This document shows, piece after piece, positions 36,001 to 44,520 of a stretch of DNA of 64,000 nucleotides. The notes below the pieces were generated by a model. The model was not told the DNA's origin, made no database searches, and saw only the letters and a program-made list of their open reading frames with translations. Made by a program: the position numbers and the translations under genes. Origin of the DNA: Pseudomonadota bacterium (GTDB lineage: Bacteria; Pseudomonadota; Alphaproteobacteria; Sphingomonadales; Sphingomonadaceae); the NCBI GenBank assembly GCA_023418595.1, contig JAEZZI010000009.1:25241-89240 (forward strand), read 5' to 3'. Each line of letters begins with the position of its first letter. Position 1 is the first letter of the stretch.

Positions 36001-37464
36001 ATGGCCACCAAGAACGCCGAGGCGCTTGCCGCCGCGAACAAGAAATATGAGTGGGGCTTCTCCACCGATATCGAGCAGGACTTCGCGCCCAAGGGGCTGA
36101 GCGAAGACACCGTCCGGTTCATTTCCGCCAAGAAGGGCGAGCCCGAATGGATGCTCGACTGGCGGCTGAAGGCGTTCCGCCTGTGGGAAACGATGGAGGC
36201 TCCCGACTGGGCCAAGCTCAACATCGGCCCGATCGATTATCAGGACGCCTATTATTACGCCGAACCCAAGGCGAAGCCCAAGCTGGGTTCGCTCGACGAG
36301 GTCGATCCCGAAATCCTGCGCGTTTACGAAAAGCTCGGCATCCCGATCGAGGAGCAGAAGGTGCTCGCGGGCGTCGAGGGCGCGCGCAAGGTCGCGGTGG
36401 ACGCGGTGTTCGACAGCGTGTCGGTCGCCACCACTTTTCGCAGGGAACTGGAGGCGGCGGGCGTCATCTTCCGGTCGATCAGCGAAGCGATCAGGGAATA
36501 TCCCGATCTCGTCCGCAAATGGCTGGGCAAGGTCGTGCCGATGCACGACAATTATTTCGCGACCTTGAATTGCGCGGTCTTTTCCGACGGAACGTTCGTC
36601 TACATTCCAGAGGGCGTGCGCTGCCCGATGGAACTCAGCACCTATTTCCGCATCAATGCCGAGAATACCGGTCAGTTCGAACGCACATTGATCGTCGCCG
36701 ACAAGGGGTCGTACGTCTCCTACCTCGAAGGCTGCACCGCGCCGATGCGCGACGAAAATCAGCTCCACGCGGCGGTGGTCGAACTGATCGCACTCGACGA
36801 TGCCGAAATCAAATATTCGACCGTCCAGAACTGGTATCCCGGCGACGAGAACGGCAAGGGCGGCATCTATAATTTCGTGACTAAGCGGGCGCTGTGTCAG
36901 GGCCGCAATTCGAAGGTGTCCTGGACCCAGGTCGAGACCGGAAGTGCGATCACCTGGAAATACCCAAGCTGCGTGCTGAACGGCGAAAACAGCGTCGGCG
37001 AATTCTATTCGGTCGCGGTCACCAACAACCGCCAGCAGGCCGATACCGGCACCAAGATGATCCACAACGGCAAGGGATCGCGCTCGACCATCGTGTCGAA
37101 AGGCATATCCGCCGGGCGCTCCGACAACACCTATCGCGGACTGGTTCGCGTCGGCCCGAACGCAGAAGGCGTCCGCAACTTCACCCAGTGCGACAGCCTG
37201 CTGCTCGGCGATCAATGCGGCGCCCACACCGTGCCTTATATCGAGGTCCGCAACCCCTCCGCCCAGATCGAGCATGAGGCGACGACGAGCAAGATCAGCG
37301 ACGACCAGATGTTCTACGCAATGCAGCGCGGGCTGGACGCGGAAAGCGCGGTGGCGTTGATCGTCAACGGCTTTGCCAAAGACGTGCTGAAGCAACTGCC
37401 GATGGAGTTCGCGGTCGAGGCGCAGAAGCTGCTGGGGATTAGTTTGGAGGGATCGGTTGGATAG
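36001..37464 (+). CDS. sufB: SUF iron-sulfur scaffold subunit SufB
   Basis: Protein of 487 residues from the ATG of MATKNAEALAAANKKYEWGF. Landmarks: YIPEGVRCPMELSTYFRIN, SYLEGCTAPMRDENQLHAAVVELIA, KRALCQGRNSKVSWTQVETGSA and SILVGDQCGAHTVPYIEV-type segment (LLLGDQCGAHTVPYIEV). SufB forms the SufBC2D complex and assembles the cluster. The start has CGGAG at about 10 nt, and that site lies at the edge of the upstream repeat. Confidence 0.97.
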   Translation: MATKNAEALAAANKKYEWGFSTDIEQDFAPKGLSEDTVRFISAKKGEPEWMLDWRLKAFRLWETMEAPDWAKLNIGPIDYQDAYYYAEPKAKPKLGSLDEVDPEILRVYEKLGIPIEEQKVLAGVEGARKVAVDAVFDSVSVATTFRRELEAAGVIFRSISEAIREYPDLVRKWLGKVVPMHDNYFATLNCAVFSDGTFVYIPEGVRCPMELSTYFRINAENTGQFERTLIVADKGSYVSYLEGCTAPMRDENQLHAAVVELIALDDAEIKYSTVQNWYPGDENGKGGIYNFVTKRALCQGRNSKVSWTQVETGSAITWKYPSCVLNGENSVGEFYSVAVTNNRQQADTGTKMIHNGKGSRSTIVSKGISAGRSDNTYRGLVRVGPNAEGVRNFTQCDSLLLGDQCGAHTVPYIEVRNPSAQIEHEATTSKISDDQMFYAMQRGLDAESAVALIVNGFAKDVLKQLPMEFAVEAQKLLGISLEGSVG

Positions 37465-37691
37465 CTCCTTCTTTTTTGAAGCGACACCATATTGGTCCGA
37501 CGGCGATGAACGCGCCCATTTCGATTGGCTGAAGCGCATTGGCTGCGTCCGGGGTGTGCACGGTGAAGGTCAGCGGCTTTTTATAGAAATCGACCGAGCA
37601 GTGACTACGGAAGACCTGCTCGAACTCAAGGCGATCTACCGGCGCTATGGCGGTGACCTCAGCCAACTTAAAAATCTCGAAGAGGGCATAA

Positions 37692-37705
<14 letters not shown>
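37457..37705 (+). CDS. Small protein of unknown function inside the suf operon
   Basis: Eighty-two residues from a TTG with GGAGGGA 4 nt upstream, a strong site. The gene overlaps the end of sufB by 8 nt and the start of sufC by 14 nt, so it is translationally coupled to both. The sequence (TPYWSDGDERAHFDWLKRIGCVRGVHGEGQ, LFIEIDRAVTTEDLLELKAIYRRYG) looks like a compact alpha/beta fold with one cysteine. Base composition is lower in GC than the flanking suf genes. I do not recognise the family, and it is not a known suf component. Confidence 0.75.
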
Positions 37706-38431
<726 letters not shown>

Positions 38432-38435
<4 letters not shown>

Positions 38436-39523
38436 GCGCGATGAACGCGATCATCATTCCCCGCGATGTGCGCGAAGACTGGCGCTGGGCCGATCTGCCT
38501 GCGCTTGAGGCCGCGGCGGATGCGCCGTCCGCGGAAACCGGCGTCGATATCGCCGCGCAGTTTCTCGATCTCGACGGCCCGCGCCTGACCTTCGTCGACG
38601 GCCAGTTCGAACCCGCGCACAGCCGCCCCGGCAAGGTCGCGGTCGAACGGTTGTCACTCGACAGCGATCACCCGCTCGGCGCGCGCGCAACCGGCGAGGG
38701 CTGGGCGCTGACGCTGGGCGACGAGGACGCTACTGGACCCGTGCAGATCGTCCATGTCTCCACCGGCGGCGAAAATCATGTGCCGGCGCGGATCAGGCTT
38801 GCCAACGACGCCGTCGCCGAAATCGTCGAAACCCATATCGGCCACGGCTGGGCCAATCGCCTGACGCAGATCGTGCTTGGCGAAGGCGCGCGGCTGATGC
38901 GGTCGGTTCGCCTGCTGCAATCCGACGGTTTCGTGTCGATCCGCGACGAGGCCGAAGTCGGCGCGGCGGCCAGCCTGGTGTCGATCTTCCTCGGCGCCGG
39001 CGGCATGGGCAGCCGCATCGACGGGCATATCCGCGTCACCGGCGAAGGCGGCTTCGCGGAGATGGGCGGCGCGCTGCTGACTCGCGACGAGCAACGCCAG
39101 GAAGCCGCGGTCGCGCTGCGTCACGAAGCCGAATATGGCACCAGCAAACAGGTCTGGCGCGCGGTCGCCGCCGATGGCTCGACCGCCAGCCTCGCGGCGC
39201 GGGTAGAGGTTGCGCGCGGCGCGCAGAAAACCGATGGCGAGCAGAGCCTTCGCGGCCTGCTGCTCCAGCGCACCGCAACGGTCAACCTGAAGCCCGAACT
39301 CGAGATTTTTGCCGACGATGTGAAGTGCGCGCATGGCGCGACCGTGGGCGAATTGGACAAGCGCGCTCTATTCTATCTGCAATCGCGCGGCATCGACCAA
39401 GCGCGCGCGACCGCGCTGCTGACGCGCGCATTCGTGGCGGACGCGATCGACCGGATCGGCGACGAGACGGTACGCGCGGCCTTCGCGGCGGACGCGGAAC
39501 GCTGGCTGGAGCGGGCGTTGTGA
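38432..39523 (+). CDS. sufD: SUF scaffold subunit SufD
   Basis: Protein of 363 residues from a TTG that overlaps the sufC stop (an ATG 9 nt later is an alternative). The C-terminal beta-helix core has RVEVARGAQKTDGEQSLRGLLL, NLKPELEIFADDVKCAHGATVGELD and YLQSRGIDQARATALLTRAF, the SufB/SufD signature. It completes the SufBC2D complex and is linked to iron supply. A hairpin repeat follows and separates it from sufS. Confidence 0.95.
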
Positions 39524-39540
39524 GTCAACAAAGCCAAACC

Positions 39541-39631
39541 CGTTCGTCCCGAGCGAAGTCGAGGGGCATTTTCGAGCGGAGCGAGAAGCCTCGGCTCCGC
39601 TCGGCAGCGGTTCTCGACTTCGCTCGAACGG
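39541..39631. repeat. Hairpin repeat, GTTTCGAGCGAAGTCGAG family, copy 4 (inside suf operon)
   Basis: Arms CGTTCGTCCCGAGCGAAGTCGAG and CTCGACTTCGCTCGAACGG around a longer, G-rich centre with its own small pairing. This copy is the most diverged of the seven and the only one inside a clear operon, between sufD and sufS. Confidence 0.8.
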
Positions 39632-39653
39632 ATCGGATCGGGGGAAGCGCGCT

Positions 39654-40868
39654 TTGACTCTCACTTTCGACACCCGCCCGCTCGACCTGCTCGCCGATTT
39701 CCCGGCGATCCCGGAGGGCTGGGCGTATCTCGACACTGCCGCCACCGCGCAAAAACCCCGCGCAGTCATCGACGCGATCACGCACGGTTACGACACGAGC
39801 TATGCAACCGTGCATCGCGGCGTCTATCAGCGATCCGCCGACATGACGCTGGCCTATGAGGCTGCCCGCCGCCGCGTCGCGACCTTCATCAACGCGCCAA
39901 CGCCCGACGAAATCGTCTTTGTCCGCGGCGCGACCGAGGGGATCAACCTCGTCGCGCAGGGCTGGGCCGCGCATCACCTGAAACCCGGCGACGGCATCCT
40001 GCTGTCTGCGCTGGAACACCATTCCAATATCGTCCCGTGGCAGATGGTGGCGGAGAGAATCGGCGCGCAGATCGATGTCGTGCCGCTGACCGAAGACCAT
40101 CGCATCGATCTCGACGCGATGGCCGACATCCTGACGCCACGGCACAAGCTGGTCGCGCTCGCGCATGTGTCGAATGTGCTCGGCTCGGTCCTCGACGCGC
40201 GCCGCGCTGCGGACCTTGCGCACGGCGTCGGCGCAAAGCTGCTGCTCGACGGATGCCAGGCGGTTCCGCGCCTTGCGGTCGATGTGCAGGCGCTCGACTG
40301 CGATTTCTACGTGTTCTCCGGCCACAAGCTCTACGGCCCGACCGGCATCGGCGTGCTGTGGGGCCGCGCCGATCTGCTCAAGGCGACGCAGCCGGTGCAG
40401 GGCGGCGGCGCGATGATCGACCGCGTGACGTTCGATCGCACCACCTATGCCCCGCCGCCGGCGCGGTTCGAAGCGGGAACGCCGCACATCGTCGGCGTGC
40501 TCGGCCTTCACGCCGCCATCGATTATGTCGACGCCATCGGCCTCGATCGCATCCACGCGCACGAAGCCGCGCTGGTAACGAAAAGCCGCGCCGCGCTGTC
40601 GTCGCTCAACAGCGTGCGATTGTTCGGACCGGAGGATTCGGCGGGGATCGTCAGCTTCGCGGTCGAGGGGGTTCATCCCCACGATATCGGCACCATATTG
40701 GACGAAGGCCAGGTCGCGATCCGCGCCGGGCATCATTGCGCCCAGCCGCTGATGGACCTGCTCGGCGTGCCTGCCACCGCGCGCGCGAGCTTCGGCGTCT
40801 ATAATGGCGAGAACGACATCAACCGGCTGGTCGCCGGTTTGACACGGGTACGAAAGATTTTTGGATGA
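39654..40868 (+). CDS. sufS: Cysteine desulfurase SufS
   Basis: Protein of 404 residues from a TTG with GGGGGAAG upstream. PLP lysine K225 (SGHKLYGPTGIGVLWG) and the catalytic cysteine C362 (IRAGHHCAQPLMD) identify a group II desulfurase. It takes sulfur from cysteine and passes it on to the scaffold; no sufE is nearby in this window. The stop overlaps the next gene (ATGA). Confidence 0.97.
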   Translation: MTLTFDTRPLDLLADFPAIPEGWAYLDTAATAQKPRAVIDAITHGYDTSYATVHRGVYQRSADMTLAYEAARRRVATFINAPTPDEIVFVRGATEGINLVAQGWAAHHLKPGDGILLSALEHHSNIVPWQMVAERIGAQIDVVPLTEDHRIDLDAMADILTPRHKLVALAHVSNVLGSVLDARRAADLAHGVGAKLLLDGCQAVPRLAVDVQALDCDFYVFSGHKLYGPTGIGVLWGRADLLKATQPVQGGGAMIDRVTFDRTTYAPPPARFEAGTPHIVGVLGLHAAIDYVDAIGLDRIHAHEAALVTKSRAALSSLNSVRLFGPEDSAGIVSFAVEGVHPHDIGTILDEGQVAIRAGHHCAQPLMDLLGVPATARASFGVYNGENDINRLVAGLTRVRKIFG

Positions 40869-41332
40869 ATGAGCAGAGCAAAATCGCTGTCGAGGAAGTC
40901 GATGCCGTCGCCCCGCCGCCCAAGGCGCGAGTCGAGGATGCGCCGCGCGAGACGTTCGAGCGCAAGCGCGATTATCTCGAAGGCTTTCTTGCCAGGAAGC
41001 CCGAACCGCTCGACGGCACCGAGCCGGGCGGCGAACTCTATGAGGCCGTGATCGCCGCGATCAAGGAAATTTACGACCCCGAGATCCCGGTCAACATCTA
41101 TGACTTGGGCCTGATCTACGGCGTCGAGATCGGTCCCGACAATCACGCGATCGTGACAATGACGCTGACCACGCCGCATTGCCCGGTCGCCGAATCCATG
41201 CCTGCCGAAGTCGAGCTTCGCGTCGGCGCGGTGCCGGGCATCGGCGCGTCGGAAGTCAATCTCGTCTGGGATCCGCCCTGGGATCCGCAGAAGATGTCGG
41301 ACGACGCGAAACTGGAATTGGGAATGCTCTGA
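40865..41332 (+). CDS. SufT-like DUF59 protein
   Basis: Protein of 155 residues. An N-terminal charged extension of about 55 residues precedes the MIP18/DUF59 domain with EIYDPEIPVNIYDLGLIYGVEI, TLTTPHCPVAESMP and VNLVWDPPWDPQKMSDDAKLELG. SufT assists cluster maturation. It overlaps sufS by 4 nt. Confidence 0.93.
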   Translation: MNEQSKIAVEEVDAVAPPPKARVEDAPRETFERKRDYLEGFLARKPEPLDGTEPGGELYEAVIAAIKEIYDPEIPVNIYDLGLIYGVEIGPDNHAIVTMTLTTPHCPVAESMPAEVELRVGAVPGIGASEVNLVWDPPWDPQKMSDDAKLELGML

Positions 41333-41340
41333 CCGGAATT

Positions 41341-41389
41341 CCCGATCCGGCGGCGAAGCGGGTGCGAGCAGCCCCACCGCCGGATCGGG
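41341..41389. repeat. 13-bp perfect inverted repeat between sufT and sufA
   Basis: CCCGATCCGGCGG (41341-41353) and CCGCCGGATCGGG (41377-41389) are exact reverse complements around 23 nt. There is no T-run, so it may slow decay or partly stop transcription rather than end it. Confidence 0.7.
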
Positions 41390-41474
41390 TTAGAGGAACC
41401 GCAGCCACGCCCACAGGGGGGTCAGTGTTGGCGGCGTGACCCAGGCTCCTCTGTCGGGGCACATGGAGAAGACG

Positions 41475-41831
41475 ATGACGACGACCCAGACCCGTAACCG
41501 CCCCGCGGCGATTATTCTGACGCCTTCGTCGGAAGCGCGGATCGCCGAGCTGATGGCGCGCGCACCCGAAGGCGCGATCGGGGTCAAGCTGTCCACCCCG
41601 CGCCGGGGTTGCTCGGGCCTCGCCTATTCGGTCGATTACGTGACCGAGGCCAATCCGATGGACGAACGGATCGAGACACCGGGCGGCAGCTTCTTCGTCG
41701 ACGGCGCGTCGGTGCTCTACCTGATCGGATCGACGATGGATTGGGTCGAGGACGATTTCACCGCCGGTTTCGTGTTCGCCAACCCCAACGCCAAGGGCGC
41801 ATGCGGTTGTGGGGAGAGTTTCACCGTATAA
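41475..41831 (+). CDS. sufA: A-type iron-sulfur carrier SufA/IscA
   Basis: About 118 residues from an ATG with GGAGAA 5 nt upstream (an in-frame ATG lies 12 nt earlier). The three conserved cysteines are in RRGCSGLAYSVDY and GACGCGESF. It carries clusters or iron to apoproteins. It is the last gene of the suf run; a repeat follows before the convergent B12 ABC gene. Confidence 0.95.
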   Translation: MTTTQTRNRPAAIILTPSSEARIAELMARAPEGAIGVKLSTPRRGCSGLAYSVDYVTEANPMDERIETPGGSFFVDGASVLYLIGSTMDWVEDDFTAGFVFANPNAKGACGCGESFTV

Positions 41832-41833
41832 AT

Positions 41834-41960
41834 TCCTCCCCCATCGGGGGAGGGGGACCATCCGCAGGATGGCGGAGGGGGTTAGGCTGCAGACGCTGCG
41901 CTGCTCGGCACCCCCCTCCGTCAGTGCTTCGCACTGCCACCTCCCCCGAAGGGGAGGAGT
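41834..41960. repeat. Dispersed inverted repeat, CCTCCCCCATCGGGGGAGG family
   Basis: The left end is a local hairpin CCTCCCCCATCGGGGGAGG and the right end is the related CACCTCCCCCGAAGGGGAGGAG, with GGCAGTGCGAAGCACTGA-type pairing in the centre. It fills the whole gap between sufA and the convergent btuD-like gene and could end both transcripts. Confidence 0.85.
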
Positions 41961-42716
41961 TTAAAGCGCCCGGTCGATCAGCACATCGCCATCGATGATC
42001 CGCGCGCGCACCCCGTAAACCTGGGCGATCCGCTCGACCGTCATCGTCTCACGCACCGGCCCTTCGGCGACCACGCGGCCATCCTTCATCCACACCAGCC
42101 GATCGGCATAGGCCGCCGCCAGCGCCAGATCGTGCAACACCGCCAGCGCCCCGCCGCCGCCGCGCACGAAGTCGCGGAGCAATCCCATCACCCGGTGCTG
42201 GTGCCGCGGATCGAGCGCCGCCACCGGCTCGTCCGCCACGATCAGCGGCGCTTCTGCCGCCAACGCCCGCGCCAGATGCACCCGCGCCAGTTCGCCGCCC
42301 GACAACGTGTCGGTCGCGCGGTCGGCAAGCGCAGTCAGATCGCAGCGGGCAAGCGCCGCATCGACCGCTTCGGCATCGCGCGGCGACAACCGCCCCAGTG
42401 TCACCCCATGCGCGAACCGTCCCAGTGCCACCACGTCGCAGACGCGGGCGGGCCAAGCAAGCGAACGCATCTGAGGCAGATAGGAAAGCGCGCGCGCACG
42501 TGCGGCGGGTGGCATCGACGCGGTGGCATTGCCGTTCAGCGTGGCGCTCCCCGTCGCGGGGGTCAGCCCAATCGCCGCCCGCAACAGGCTAGTCTTGCCC
42601 GCGCCGTTCGGACCCAACAGCACGACCAGTTCGCCGGGCGAAACCGTCAGGTCGGCACCCGCCACCAACGTCGCCCCACCCGCCTCGACACCCATCCCGC
42701 GCGCGATCAGGGTCAT
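41961..42716 (-). CDS. btuD: B12/Fe3+ ABC transporter ATP-binding protein (BtuD-like)
   Basis: Protein of 251 residues. Walker A LLGPNGAGKTSLLRAAIG, signature LSGGELARVHLARALAAE and Walker B LIVADEPVAALDPRHQHR with the H-loop LHDLALAAAYAD. It belongs to the heme/iron/cobalamin branch; riboswitch control of the operon favours cobalamin. The start overlaps the permease stop (ATGA). Confidence 0.88.
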   Translation of the reverse strand: MTLIARGMGVEAGGATLVAGADLTVSPGELVVLLGPNGAGKTSLLRAAIGLTPATGSATLNGNATASMPPAARARALSYLPQMRSLAWPARVCDVVALGRFAHGVTLGRLSPRDAEAVDAALARCDLTALADRATDTLSGGELARVHLARALAAEAPLIVADEPVAALDPRHQHRVMGLLRDFVRGGGGALAVLHDLALAAAYADRLVWMKDGRVVAEGPVRETMTVERIAQVYGVRARIIDGDVLIDRAL

Positions 42717-43696
42717 GCCAGCCCCCTTCGCCGCACCGCAATCAACAGGAATATGGGCGCACCGACCAACGCCGCGACGACCCCCAGCTTCAATTCATTC
42801 TCGCCCGGCATCACCCGCACGACGATATCGGCGAGCACCAGGAACAGCCCGGCAAGCAACGCCGACGGCACCAGACTGCGCGCCGGATCATGCCCCACCC
42901 ACGGTCGCACCAGATGCGGCGCAACGATCCCTGCAAAGCCGATCGCCCCCGCAATCGCCACCGACGCGCCGGTCGCGACCCCGGCGCCGAACACCGTCGC
43001 CAACCGCTGACGGCGGACGTTCAGCCCAATCCCTTGCGCCGCTTCCTCGCCCAGGGTCAGCGCCGACAATCCGCGCCGCGTCGCATAGAGCAAGCCCAGC
43101 CCGACCCCCAGAAAAGGCAACCCCAGCGCAATGTCGGGCAGGCCGCGATTGGCGACCGATCCCATCATCCAGTTGACCATATCGGCCAGCGTGAACGGAT
43201 TGGGCGCAAGATTCATCAGCAGCGACATCAGCGCCGCAGCAAAGCTCGACAATCCGACCCCGATCAGGATCAGCGTCGTCATCGACTGCGCCCGCATCGC
43301 GGCGGCGGCGAGCAGGGCGGTCGCCGCGCACGCCCCGGCGATGGCGGCGATCGGCAGGATGAAGGGCGACAGCGCGGCGAAGCCGAAATGGAGCGTGATC
43401 GTCGCGGCAAGCGCACTCGATGCGCTGACCCCCAGCACGCCGGGTTCGGCAAGCGGATTGCGGAGCAGGCCCTGCAATGCCGCGCCACTCGCGCCCAGCG
43501 CGACGCCGACCAGCCAGGCGGCAAACGCGCGCGGCAGGCGGATTTCCCACACGATCACCCGGTCGGCGACGTCGCCCATTCCGACCAGTGCGGCGAGCAT
43601 CCGATCGGGCGGCAGCGGCGTCGACCCCAGCAGACATGCGGCGAGAATCGCGACCAGCCCGCCTGCGCCGAGCCACGGGTTCAGCCCGCGCGTCAT
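42713..43696 (-). CDS. btuC: FecCD-type ABC permease (BtuC-like)
   Basis: About 327 residues from the ATG of MTRGLNPWLGAGG, which overlaps the preceding gene (ATGA). It has about nine to ten hydrophobic helices, with VWEIRLPRAFAAWLVGVALGASGAALQGLLRNPLAEPGVLGVSAS and FAGIVAPHLVRPWVGHD, the FecCD family landmarks. It forms the inner-membrane channel of the B12 importer. Confidence 0.9.
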   Translation of the reverse strand: MTRGLNPWLGAGGLVAILAACLLGSTPLPPDRMLAALVGMGDVADRVIVWEIRLPRAFAAWLVGVALGASGAALQGLLRNPLAEPGVLGVSASSALAATITLHFGFAALSPFILPIAAIAGACAATALLAAAAMRAQSMTTLILIGVGLSSFAAALMSLLMNLAPNPFTLADMVNWMMGSVANRGLPDIALGLPFLGVGLGLLYATRRGLSALTLGEEAAQGIGLNVRRQRLATVFGAGVATGASVAIAGAIGFAGIVAPHLVRPWVGHDPARSLVPSALLAGLFLVLADIVVRVMPGENELKLGVVAALVGAPIFLLIAVRRRGLA

Positions 43697-44520
43697 CGTG
43701 GCCGGGCTTTCGCCAGCGCCTCGACCGCATCGACCAGAAACCAGCCGCCGCACGCCGTCCACGCGCCCTCGATTCCCACGACCGGCGTATCGCGCATCGC
43801 CCGCGCGACGATCGGGTGGCGCGCGGCGCTCCAGCGGTCGGGCGGCGCGTTCCAGAAGCTGGCGCTGGCGATCAGGTCCGGGCCCTCATGCGCGAGCCGT
43901 TCGAGCGGCAGCGTGCGCCAGCCCGGCACGGCCTCGAAATTGTCGTATCCCGCCGCACGCATCATCTCGTCCACCAGCCCGCCAGGGCCGGACGTGACGC
44001 CACCCGGCGTGACGTAAAGCGCGCTCGGTCGCCGCGCATCGGCTGGCGGCAGCGCGGCCAAGCGGCGGTCCATTTCCGCCGCCAGTGCCGCGCCCTTCGC
44101 GCCCTCGCCCAGTCCGGTTGCAGTCTCCGCCAGCACCTGACGCACCGCCTTCAGATCATTCGCATAGCCGATCTGCAGCACCGGAACCCCCGCCCGCGCA
44201 AACATTGCCGCCGCATCCGGCCCGCCGCCATAGGATCGGATGACAAGATCGGGCTTCAGCACCAGCACATCCTCCGCACGCGGTCGCACGCTGGGGACGC
44301 CCACCGCTGCGGTGCGCATGTAACTGAAGTCGCGGGTAGCGTCGGTAGAAACCGCGGCGATGCGGTCGCGGTCCACCAGCTTGAGCAGATATTGGTCGGC
44401 GCAATAATCCAGGCTGACGATCCGCATCGGACGCTCGGGCGCGATCGGCGCGGCCGATGGCTGCGGGGCGCAGGATGCGCTCCCCAACATCCCGATCAGA
44501 ATCGCCAGCCTGATTTTCAC
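43693..44520 (-). CDS. btuF: Cobalamin-binding ABC substrate protein (BtuF-like)
   Basis: Protein of 275 residues from a GTG that overlaps the btuB stop (GTGA). Lipobox-like GSASC at about residue 17 indicates a lipoprotein. The two-lobe periplasmic-binding fold starts with RIVSLDYCADQYLLKLVD and VLVLKPDLVIRSYGGG. It delivers B12 to BtuCD. Assignment rests on order and the riboswitch as much as on the sequence. Confidence 0.87.
   Translation of the reverse strand: MKIRLAILIGMLGSASCAPQPSAAPIAPERPMRIVSLDYCADQYLLKLVDRDRIAAVSTDATRDFSYMRTAAVGVPSVRPRAEDVLVLKPDLVIRSYGGGPDAAAMFARAGVPVLQIGYANDLKAVRQVLAETATGLGEGAKGAALAAEMDRRLAALPPADARRPSALYVTPGGVTSGPGGLVDEMMRAAGYDNFEAVPGWRTLPLERLAHEGPDLIASASFWNAPPDRWSAARHPIVARAMRDTPVVGIEGAWTACGGWFLVDAVEALAKARPR

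Noticed and set aside
35509..37539. Long minus-strand open frame opposite rrf2 and sufB
   Set aside because: No family features; the plus strand carries the clear Rrf2 and SufB motifs.
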